A DNA stretch of 5,419 nucleotides from Candidatus Woesebacteria bacterium (GCA_017993865.1 JAGOLU010000061.1:1-5419); one strand, 5' to 3'. Positions 1 through 5,419 are shown, counted from the stretch's first letter. The notes: a model not told the origin generated them from the sequence alone. Numbers and translations: made by a program.

Positions 1-4
1 TCAC

Positions 5-41
5 ATAAAAACAATACCCCAGGCATGAGCGCTTGGGGTAT
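5..41 (-). terminator. Rho-independent terminator after yraN
   Basis: Positions 14-24 pair with 31-41. The stem has eight perfect pairs (ATACCCCA with TGGGGTAT), one mismatch or wobble (22/33) and two G-C pairs around a six-base loop. Read on the minus strand the hairpin is followed at once by TTGTTTTTATG (13 down to 3), a U-rich tract. The plus-strand side (42 onward, atgtttaagg) has no U-tract, so the element acts for the leftward genes. It begins about 37 nt after the yraN stop codon and is the only convincing terminator in the window, so it probably ends the whole leftward block. Position 22/33 would be G-U in plus-strand RNA but A-C in minus-strand RNA, so the working stem has one internal mismatch. 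Confidence 0.8.
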
Positions 42-77
42 ATGTTTAAGGTTGAGAGGCTGTCTGTTAATGTGTTT

Positions 78-485
78 TTATACTATGGCGATATTTTCGA
101 AATGATTGATTTTAGTTATCGTATGATCTTTATCCAGCACAATTGAGATTACTTCTATGGCTAGTTTACTTTGTGATATCCGATTTTTCAACAGATAGAA
201 CTGTATCGTTTTGGATAGCCGTTTAAGTTTGCCGTAGGTCACCGATTCGTAGGGCATCCCATGATTGATTCCTATCTTACACTTTACTTCGACGAAAACA
301 AGAGCGCCATTAGGCTTTCGAGCAATAATGTCTATCTCACCCCACCGAGACGTGGCATTTTTCTCGACGATTGTATACCCTTTGTTCACCAGAAAAGAAG
401 ATGCGATGGATTCGCCGAGTGCGCCAGTAGCTTTATTTTGACTTTTTGGCTGAGACTTTTGTAGTTTTTGCTTTAGTACCGACAT
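78..485 (-). CDS. YraN/UPF0102 family nuclease-like protein
   Basis: This 135-residue protein belongs to the YraN (UPF0102) family, a restriction-endonuclease-like PD-(D/E)xK fold related to Holliday-junction resolvases; its cellular role is not firmly established. The nuclease signature is visible in order: GALGESIA (Glu25), then RWGEIDIIA (Glu50, Asp52), then FVEVK (Glu66, Lys68), followed by the family's GxPxExVTxxKxxRL stretch at about 76-90. All expected acidic and Lys residues are present, so it looks intact. The first 20 residues are a Lys/Gln/Ser-rich leader, slightly longer than usual. The ATG at 485 is the only plausible start before the conserved core, since no GTG or TTG lies between. 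It therefore overlaps the end of rplS by 53 nt in another frame and is probably translated by coupling; only a weak AAGAAA precedes it. It ends with TAA just before the terminator. yraN often sits near rplS and rnhB in bacteria. Cytoplasmic, with no signal or membrane segment. Confidence 0.88.
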   Translation of the reverse strand: MSVLKQKLQKSQPKSQNKATGALGESIASSFLVNKGYTIVEKNATSRWGEIDIIARKPNGALVFVEVKCKIGINHGMPYESVTYGKLKRLSKTIQFYLLKNRISQSKLAIEVISIVLDKDHTITKINHFENIAIV

Positions 486-837
486 TTTTCTTGGCCGATA
501 ATTTTCTTTGCTTGTACAGTTTCTTACGCAAATTTTGATCAGAAAGATCTTCGAGGAAATACAGTTTTGCTTTGGTGTACGTAGATTTCTTCTCCATTTT
601 GATCGCGGATATGAACGGTGACTCTATGGGGAATATCCTTTCAACACCGATGCCCATCTTAGACATTTTGCGTACGGTGATCATTCTACTTGTTCGTGTA
701 GTACCCTTAATCGCAATAAGAATACCCTTAAACTGTTGAATGCGTTCTTTGTTGTCGTTTTCTTTGATGCGGTAATCCACCGCGACGGTATCGCCGACTT
801 GGAGGTGTGTTTCTTGGTAGGTTATTGAGTTTGCCAT
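433..837 (-). CDS. rplS: 50S ribosomal protein L19
   Basis: L19 is a large-subunit protein near the interface with the 30S subunit. From the ATG at 837 it has 134 residues. Diagnostic segments are VGDTVAVDYRI, the FKGILIAIKG strand, the MITVRKMSKMGIGVERIFPIESP core and TKAKLYFLEDL near the end, matching E. coli VGVERVFQTHSP and AKLYYL. The N-terminus before GDTV is about eight residues shorter than in E. coli, which fits the short L19 I associate with CPR bacteria. After the core, about 25 residues form a Lys-rich tail (LYKQRKLSAKK to SAKKSK) that is longer than usual. A TTG at 870 in the same frame would add 11 residues, but these (QKSKDFILYC) do not resemble L19 and overlap promoter-like sequence, so ATG 837 is preferred. 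An AAGGA lies at 854-858, 16 nt before the ATG, too far for an ordinary Shine-Dalgarno site. The end overlaps yraN by 53 nt. The usual partners rpsP, rimM and trmD are not in view; pyrG is upstream. Confidence 0.95.
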   Translation of the reverse strand: MANSITYQETHLQVGDTVAVDYRIKENDNKERIQQFKGILIAIKGTTRTSRMITVRKMSKMGIGVERIFPIESPFISAIKMEKKSTYTKAKLYFLEDLSDQNLRKKLYKQRKLSAKKNVGTKAKTTKVSAKKSK

Positions 838-842
838 ACAGT

Positions 843-870
843 ATAGTATGAAATCCTTAGACTTTTGCAA
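843..870 (-). promoter_or_regulatory. Second, weaker rplS promoter candidate
   Basis: TTGCAA (870-865), a 16-nt spacer and TACTAT (848-843) form another promoter-like pair on the minus strand. Its start point would fall within a base or two of the ATG at 837 and give a leaderless rplS mRNA. An overlapping TATACT (845-840) is an alternative -10, but it would start inside the gene. This is weaker than the upstream candidate because it lacks the TG extension. Confidence 0.25.
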
Positions 871-882
871 ATGAGCCTGGTT

Positions 883-910
883 ATTGTATCATTTTACCGT
901 ATTTTTACAA
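883..910 (-). promoter_or_regulatory. Candidate rplS promoter (extended -10)
   Basis: Read on the minus strand, TTGTAA (910-905), a 16-nt spacer and TACAAT (888-883) resemble a sigma-70-type promoter. A TGA immediately before the -10 gives the extended TGnTACAAT form. That TGA is also the pyrG stop codon, so the promoter sits across the 3' end of pyrG. Transcription would start near 876, leaving an rplS leader of about 39 nt. The call is by match to consensus only. It is the stronger of two candidates in this gap. Confidence 0.5.
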
Positions 911-2565
911 GCTTCAATGAAGCCAAGGAACACGGGGTGGGGCGAGAGCGGGCGTGATTTGTACTCAGGATGCCCCTGTGTCGCCACATAAAAAGGGTGG
1001 ACGTTGGTGGGTAGTTCGACAAACTCTACCAAGCCTTCCTTCTGGGACCGCCCAGATAGGCTCATCCCGTGAGACTCGATTTGATCGGCATAATGATCGT
1101 TAAATTCATATCTGTGCCGATGTCTTTCAGACACGGTGGCGTTTTGGGTTTTATAATCTGCATCGTATTTTTTGTAAAGCTTCTCCACCAGACTGCCTTT
1201 TTTAATTATTGCTTCACACTTACCCAACCTCATGGTTCCTCCATAGCGTTTGTTTTCTATGATATCATCTTGACCAGGAATAAAGTGGATGACAGGATCG
1301 GGAGTTTTTGGGTCGATTTCAGAAGTATTGGCTTTTGGTAGTTTCAAAATATCGCGTGCAAAGCTAATGACCGCAAGTTGCATGCCATAACACAGCCCAA
1401 GGTACGGGATTTTGTGCTGTCTGGCGTATCCTGCGGCAGATATCATGCCCTCAGCTCCCCTACTCCCCCACCCGATGGGGACAATGATACCCGCAGGTTT
1501 GCCGATGACCCTTGACCCTTCTTTTTCTACTTGCTGCGCGGATACCCAGCGAGTTTCTACAGGTACTCCGAGTTTCCAACTTGCATGGTCTATCGCATCA
1601 AAAAGCGCAGCATATGCATCTCTGATGTGATAATCTCCTGTCGCAAAGTACTTGCCCACAACCACAATTTCAATTGGCTTCATTTTCGAGACTTTCATGT
1701 AATTGATCTTTTTGAGCAAAGCGTTGAGAGCCGACAGATTGGGTTGTGGTTTATTGTGTTTAATATGGAGCAGATCGAGAATGAGATGATGAATATGTTG
1801 TTTTGCGAGAATGCTAGGGATTTCGTAGACGTGCTTCACGTCTGGGTTCGAGAACACACTTCCTGGTCGCATATTGCAAAAGAGCGCAAGCCTATCTTTA
1901 CGCCTATCATCCAACACTTTTGCGCAGCGTACCACCAGAATGTCTGGCTGTATGCCCATCGTATTTAGCGTGCGTACTGATAGCTGGGTTGGCTTTGTTT
2001 TGGGCTCTCCCAAGTGACCTGGGGTGGGGACATAGCCAACATGAATGTGGATGACATCCTGAGGCTTTTTGAGCGTAAGTTGTCGAGCAGCTTCGTAGTA
2101 TAGTGCGTTTTGATATTCGCCCGCCGTTCCCCCTAACTCGATAACAATAAATTCGGCCTTCGTTTTGTTCTCAAGCAGTGAGATTCTGCGAAGAATCTCT
2201 TCGGTGATGTGTGGGATTGCTTCGACATCCTCACCTTCGTATGCGAATTGCCGCTCTTTATCTATCACGGTTTTGTATATCTTACCCATGGTGACATAAT
2301 TCAAGTTGCCCATGTTCATGTTCAAGAATTTCTCGTAGGTACCGACGTCCATGTCGGCCTCAGTGCCGTCGTTACACAAAAACACATCGCCATGCTCGAT
2401 GGGGTTGATGGTTCCTGAGTCTACGTTGAGATAGTTTTCGAACTTGAGTGGAGCGACGGTGTACCCACATGATTGGAGTATGAGCGAAATCGATGCGGAG
2501 GTTATCCCCTTACCAATGCCCGAGATTACTCCCCCTGAGATAAAAATGTATTTTGTTTTGTGCAT
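889..2565 (-). CDS. pyrG: CTP synthase (glutamine hydrolysing), divergent
   Basis: CTP synthase makes CTP from UTP, ATP and glutamine-derived ammonia, the last step of pyrimidine nucleotide synthesis, in the cytoplasm. The 558 residues match the usual 530-560. The N-terminal synthetase domain (about 1-285) has the P-loop GGVISGIGKG (Lys19), Lys41, NVDSGTINPIEHGDVF, the metal-site acids Asp73 and Glu143, and KTKPTQ at 189-194. The C-terminal class I glutaminase domain (about 295-555) has the nucleophile Cys392 in LGLCYGMQ, GGTMRLG at 442-448, ERHRHRYEFN at 480-489, and His532/Glu534 in QGHPE. All catalytic residues are present, so it should be active. Several normally fixed motifs differ: KLDPY reads KFENY, GDIES reads GEYQN, and PGGFG reads PIGWG. 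The ATG at 2565 begins directly before the conserved KYIFISGG, and no Shine-Dalgarno site precedes it. A near-consensus extended -10 lies just upstream. It ends with TGA, in the same phase as the downstream rplS. Confidence 0.97.
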   Translation of the reverse strand: MHKTKYIFISGGVISGIGKGITSASISLILQSCGYTVAPLKFENYLNVDSGTINPIEHGDVFLCNDGTEADMDVGTYEKFLNMNMGNLNYVTMGKIYKTVIDKERQFAYEGEDVEAIPHITEEILRRISLLENKTKAEFIVIELGGTAGEYQNALYYEAARQLTLKKPQDVIHIHVGYVPTPGHLGEPKTKPTQLSVRTLNTMGIQPDILVVRCAKVLDDRRKDRLALFCNMRPGSVFSNPDVKHVYEIPSILAKQHIHHLILDLLHIKHNKPQPNLSALNALLKKINYMKVSKMKPIEIVVVGKYFATGDYHIRDAYAALFDAIDHASWKLGVPVETRWVSAQQVEKEGSRVIGKPAGIIVPIGWGSRGAEGMISAAGYARQHKIPYLGLCYGMQLAVISFARDILKLPKANTSEIDPKTPDPVIHFIPGQDDIIENKRYGGTMRLGKCEAIIKKGSLVEKLYKKYDADYKTQNATVSERHRHRYEFNDHYADQIESHGMSLSGRSQKEGLVEFVELPTNVHPFYVATQGHPEYKSRPLSPHPVFLGFIEACKNTVK

Positions 2566-2578
2566 AAACTACAGAGGC

Positions 2579-2587
2579 ATTATAGCA
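2579..2587 (-). promoter_or_regulatory. pyrG promoter, perfect extended -10
   Basis: The minus strand reads TGCTATAAT (2587-2579), a perfect extended -10. At the 16-18 nt distances I find no good -35 (CAAAAT at 2607-2602 for a 17-nt spacer), which is tolerable for TGn promoters. The predicted start at about 2570-2573 leaves only 5-8 nt before the ATG at 2565, with no purine-rich ribosome site. It lies in the 49-bp gap after the acyltransferase stop, so pyrG can be expressed independently of the upstream genes. Confidence 0.65.
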
Positions 2588-2614
2588 ACGATTGATACAA
2601 AATTTTGGCGGTAT

Positions 2615-4642
2615 TTAATGAGGCTTACTTTTTTTGCGAATGACTATAACAAACCCTAACATTGACGCATAGATACCCAGTATCAATAATGCTTCGCGCT
2701 GAAGGAAGGCTCCTGATATTTTGTTCAATAGTAAGTGCGCAATTGCTAATGGATTGGTTCGAATAATGTCTTTGGTTACTTTATAGACACTATGGAAGTG
2801 CTCATACACGCTGGGTACAATGACATAATCATGCGGTGTGGCGCCTCTATTTTCTAATTGAAATTCATACCATTTCTCTTGGGAGTTTGCAACCTCTGGG
2901 AATCCAAAAGGGTACGGTTTGTCCGACCCCATCTTCCAGGCGGAGTGAGTGGATTCATGCAGCCAGGTTTCTGCCCCTTTTTCACGTATGCGAAAAATGA
3001 GTGAGCTTGTGTTCTTCGCTTCTTGTGTTCTTCTATCTTGATCAATAGTGCCTGCATATACGATTCTCATAGTCACAATACCAAGATTGTCTAATTTTGC
3101 TCTGAATTCTCCGCGCAAGATTGATGTTTGCAACAGAGACACGTCGACAGTATTGGGTTGGGAAAGCGCTAAACTCGCCCGATCATGTTTTTGTACTACA
3201 GACAACAGGCCAAAATCTTTTTGAAACGCAACGAATATTGCAATAATGCACACAACCATAGAGCCAAGGATGAGCGCCTTTGTCGAGATTTGATGTACGC
3301 GCAGAACGACCGTATCCTCACGTTTCATTTGTTTTGTTACCACAAAATAGAATTTCTCAACCACGACATGGAGATAATATGCGGCAGAAAGGGCAAGAAT
3401 CACTGTCATGAGTACGTAAGGAGCCCACATTGCGGTGTTTGATTCAACACCCATCGTTTTCCACATCACATTTACAATAGGAGAATGGATTACATAGAGC
3501 GGGTAGCTAATCGCACCAAGGAAAAGGAATATGCGCGCATTAAATAGCCGCGCTAACCAGCTTTTTTGAGCAATGGTGGCAATAACGGCAAGACCCATAA
3601 GCGGAGCGAGCCCAAACGTCACCAAGTATGGCGTGTAAGGGCTTGAGATTTGTCCTAGCCAAAACGCAGAAGTAACGGGAAGAACATACGCAACAATGCC
3701 TGCGACATGCCCCAAAGGAGTTTCTAAGAAACGGATTATGCGCAAAAGCAGAGCATTCTTTTCTTTGTACGCAAGGGCAATCATCATTCCTACCGTAAAA
3801 AAATGAGCGAAATGAATGTGAGCAGTATCAAATGCGAGTAAATTTCTGAATAGGACAGAAAGTCCATAGGCAGCAATCATCGAAGCGACATACCATGCGA
3901 TCCAGTAGTATTTCGATAGCTTCTTTAGGGGAGCTATAAGGACCCAAGCGATAAGAGGATACGCCAAATAGAACATGACCTCAGACACTAAGCTCCAGTA
4001 CCCGCCGTCGATCATGGGGATATAGTCGCCGAATATAAAGGTGAGCGTGTAGTTTGTGGCGAACATGAACGAAGTATAAACAGCGTGTGGCAAACGAAAG
4101 AATTCCTGAGCACCCATGCGAAATACAATAAAATAGTTTGCAAACGCAACGAGTGCTTGAGACCCAATGAAAAATATAAAAAACCAGAACACAAACCGAT
4201 TTCGTAATAGTCTAAACAAGGCCGTATATCCGAGCCGAAACGCCACAGGAACCAAAAGTAACGTAACGAGTAGAAGACCGATGCTTTGCACGCCAAGATA
4301 CAGCACACTAAAAGAGATTACTACGGCAACAATAAGTATAGAAAATATACGAAGATATCGTTTTTGAACAAACTGGATGTAATTTGGGGGATTCTCATAC
4401 AAGTACGCCATCAGAAATCCGCAGAGGATAAAAAAGAACCCGACGGAGATATTTCCAGAATTAAGTAATGTGCGCACTAATATCTTCAAAGGCAAGGGTG
4501 AGATGTTGCTTGTGAGTTGTGGCGTGTCAAGCTTGATGTGTTGTGCAAGAACCAGAAGAGAGCTTATGCCTCGCAGGCCATCGAGAGCGGTGAGGCGATG
4601 TGACTTAGGTTTGCTGTTCGGAACTTGAGGGTTTGGGAGCAT
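2615..4642 (-). CDS. Membrane O-acyltransferase (acyltransferase_3/OafA-like) with C-terminal exported domain
   Basis: This 675-residue integral membrane protein belongs to the acyltransferase_3 family (OafA/OatA/NodX-like), which transfers acetyl or other acyl groups to surface polysaccharides or lipids; the substrate here is unknown. Family signatures are LDGLRGISSLLVLAQH (Arg24 and His35, spaced as in the family), GYWSLVSEVMFYLAYP (Trp216, Glu221) and LGAISYPLYVIHSP (Ser379, His386). Roughly 11-12 hydrophobic segments fill residues 20-430, and another spans about 455-473. Residues about 475-645 are soluble-looking and beta-rich, with PYPFGFP at 577-583, and are probably outside the cytoplasm. 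A last helix (about 649-668) ends in RKKSK, suggesting a cytoplasmic C-terminus. Most relatives end near 350-400 residues, so the C-terminal part is an addition; it is not the SGNH domain of OatA, as no GDSL-type motif is seen. The ATG at 4642 lies inside topA (38-nt overlap) with no alternative start before the first motif. A weak AAAGAAG abuts the start, and no own promoter is clear, so it is probably translated from topA mRNA. Confidence 0.88.
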   Translation of the reverse strand: MLPNPQVPNSKPKSHRLTALDGLRGISSLLVLAQHIKLDTPQLTSNISPLPLKILVRTLLNSGNISVGFFFILCGFLMAYLYENPPNYIQFVQKRYLRIFSILIVAVVISFSVLYLGVQSIGLLLVTLLLVPVAFRLGYTALFRLLRNRFVFWFFIFFIGSQALVAFANYFIVFRMGAQEFFRLPHAVYTSFMFATNYTLTFIFGDYIPMIDGGYWSLVSEVMFYLAYPLIAWVLIAPLKKLSKYYWIAWYVASMIAAYGLSVLFRNLLAFDTAHIHFAHFFTVGMMIALAYKEKNALLLRIIRFLETPLGHVAGIVAYVLPVTSAFWLGQISSPYTPYLVTFGLAPLMGLAVIATIAQKSWLARLFNARIFLFLGAISYPLYVIHSPIVNVMWKTMGVESNTAMWAPYVLMTVILALSAAYYLHVVVEKFYFVVTKQMKREDTVVLRVHQISTKALILGSMVVCIIAIFVAFQKDFGLLSVVQKHDRASLALSQPNTVDVSLLQTSILRGEFRAKLDNLGIVTMRIVYAGTIDQDRRTQEAKNTSSLIFRIREKGAETWLHESTHSAWKMGSDKPYPFGFPEVANSQEKWYEFQLENRGATPHDYVIVPSVYEHFHSVYKVTKDIIRTNPLAIAHLLLNKISGAFLQREALLILGIYASMLGFVIVIRKKSKPH

Positions 4643-5419
4643 CTTCTTTTGGTTTTAGGGTGAACTGTGTATATTTGCATGTCGGGTAGTTTTCGCACCC
4701 AAAAAATCTTCTTCGTTGTTTTGGGGCAAATCTGTAGACAAGCCTTCCTTGGCACTGCGGGCAGTTTTGACCTTCCAAATACTTTATGATCTTCTTGATG
4801 TACTTACATGCGGGGTAGTTACTGCATGCAGTGAATTTGCCGAACTTACCATATTTATAGGTGAGCTGGGAATCACACTGTGGGCACTTTTCATCTAGTA
4901 GGTCAGGCTCAACCTCTATGGCGCTCATATCCTGTTTGCGCACATCGAGCTCAGATTTGAAGGGTTTGTAGAATTCGTCGAGCATGGTGACTACATCTTC
5001 TTCGTTCTCTTCGACAAGATCAAGTTTTGCTTCCATATTCGCGGTGAAGTCAAGCTCCAGAATCTTACTGAAGGCTTCGGACAAATATTCTGAGACTGCA
5101 GTGCCGAGGGCGGTGGGCACAAACTGGTTTTTTTCACGAACAACATAGTGTTTGTCCTGGATATTGCCGATAATGCTTGCATAGGTGGATGGTCTTCCAA
5201 TGCCCTTCTCCTCAAGTGTGCGCACGAGCGAACCATCGTTATATCGAGGTGGCGCTTTAGTAAACCCTTCTTCATTTTCTGCTTGTTGGAGCTTGACACT
5301 ATCTCCGACCGTGAGCGATGGAAGTGTCGCATGTCGTGCAGCAAAATCAGGATTGAGAATTTTGAGGAAGCCATCAAAGACAATCTGCTCAATATCTTTC
5401 TCAAATAGGTATCCCTTAT
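4605..5419 (-). CDS. topA: DNA topoisomerase I, C-terminal part (cut by window edge)
   Basis: Type IA topoisomerase I relaxes negatively supercoiled DNA behind polymerases. Only the last 270 codons are here; the frame is open to 5419 and begins KGYLFEKDIEQIVFDGF. The TOPRIM domain and active-site Tyr lie beyond the edge. Diagnostic sequence is PPRYNDGSLVRTLEEKGIGRPSTYASII (written here with its conserved ends PPRYN and GIGRPSTYA), then FVPTALGTAVSEYL and DFTANMEAKLD. Two C-terminal four-cysteine zinc ribbons follow: CPQC to CSNYPAC at about 4806-4886 and CPQC to CENYPTC at about 4677-4763. Both keep all four Cys, so both should bind zinc and help grip single-stranded DNA. The final residues (about KPKEDAPKPSSSEQQT) are a polar, probably disordered tail. 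Its last 38 nt also encode the acyltransferase N-terminus in another frame. A GTG at 5225 could be mistaken for a start, but it lies inside the conserved SLVRTLEEKG and is not one. Confidence 0.96.
   Translation of the reverse strand, partial: KGYLFEKDIEQIVFDGFLKILNPDFAARHATLPSLTVGDSVKLQQAENEEGFTKAPPRYNDGSLVRTLEEKGIGRPSTYASIIGNIQDKHYVVREKNQFVPTALGTAVSEYLSEAFSKILELDFTANMEAKLDLVEENEEDVVTMLDEFYKPFKSELDVRKQDMSAIEVEPDLLDEKCPQCDSQLTYKYGKFGKFTACSNYPACKYIKKIIKYLEGQNCPQCQGRLVYRFAPKQRRRFFGCENYPTCKYTQFTLKPKEDAPKPSSSEQQT

Noticed and set aside
14..41. The hairpin at the left edge as a bidirectional terminator or a repeat/CRISPR-like unit.
   Set aside because: The U-tract is present only on the minus-strand side, and no second copy occurs in the window.
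261..464. Plus-strand open frame opposite yraN.
   Set aside because: It is antisense to the conserved nuclease motifs of yraN and has no start signal or motif of its own.
838..870. Extending rplS to the TTG at 870 (11 extra residues).
   Set aside because: The added residues do not resemble L19, include hydrophobic FILYC, and overlap promoter-like sequence. The ATG at 837 gives an L19 starting shortly before the conserved VGDTV.
889..891. TGA of pyrG as a sense codon (alternative code, TGA=Gly).
   Set aside because: PyrG ends at its normal C-terminus there, and no other in-frame TGA occurs in the five genes, whereas a TGA=Gly genome would use it often at Gly positions.
1531..1968. Plus-strand open frame of 145 codons inside pyrG.
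   Set aside because: It is antisense to conserved PyrG coding sequence, shows no recognisable motif, and is an incidental open frame.
2566..2614. A terminator between the acyltransferase and pyrG.
   Set aside because: No stable inverted repeat followed by a T-run is present. The AT-rich sequence is explained by the pyrG promoter.
2615..4642. An OatA-type SGNH esterase/transferase domain at the acyltransferase C-terminus.
   Set aside because: No GDS, Gly/Asn block or terminal DxxH motif is visible in residues 475-645, so the added domain is of another kind.
4991..5404. Minus-strand open frame of 137 codons overlapping topA in another phase.
   Set aside because: The topA frame carries clear topoisomerase motifs through this stretch. 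The other frame has low-quality Ser/Arg-rich sequence with no family resemblance.

Overview
The window is a compact, entirely minus-strand block of five genes. Read right to left they are the 3' part of topA (DNA topoisomerase I), a large membrane acyltransferase with an extra C-terminal domain, pyrG (CTP synthase), rplS (ribosomal protein L19) and a YraN/UPF0102 nuclease-like gene. A rho-independent terminator closes the block at the left edge. I see no RNA gene, mobile element, CRISPR array or plus-strand gene.

Organism: the sequence suggests a bacterium of the Patescibacteria/CPR radiation, possibly near Microgenomates. The evidence is the divergent CTP synthase (GEYQN instead of GDIES, LCYGMQ instead of ICLGMQ), the short N-terminus of L19, the very tight packing, and a membrane acyltransferase with a C-terminal domain of a kind I associate with CPR surface-polysaccharide proteins. 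This rests on remembered family features, not on a search. The standard code fits: TGA ends pyrG, TAA ends the other four genes, and no gene contains an in-frame TGA. That argues against the TGA=Gly lineages (Gracilibacteria, Absconditabacteria).

Layout: topA runs in from beyond the right edge and ends at 4605, 38 nt inside the acyltransferase, which starts at 4642. The acyltransferase ends at 2615. A 49-bp gap carries an extended -10 promoter only a few bases from the pyrG ATG (2565). pyrG ends at 889. A 51-bp gap with one good and one weaker promoter candidate leads to rplS (ATG at 837). rplS ends 53 nt inside yraN (485..78). The terminator lies at about 5..41. No terminator is visible between the genes, so transcription from topA could run through the whole block, with internal promoters raising pyrG and rplS-yraN.

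Functionally the set is mixed. It combines housekeeping (DNA topology, pyrimidine nucleotide synthesis, ribosome), a putative nuclease often found near rplS, and one accessory-looking envelope-modification enzyme. Points worth a second look are the near-leaderless pyrG promoter, the in-phase pyrG/rplS junction separated by a single TGA, the two long gene overlaps, the substituted motifs of the CTP synthase and the C-terminal domain of the acyltransferase.
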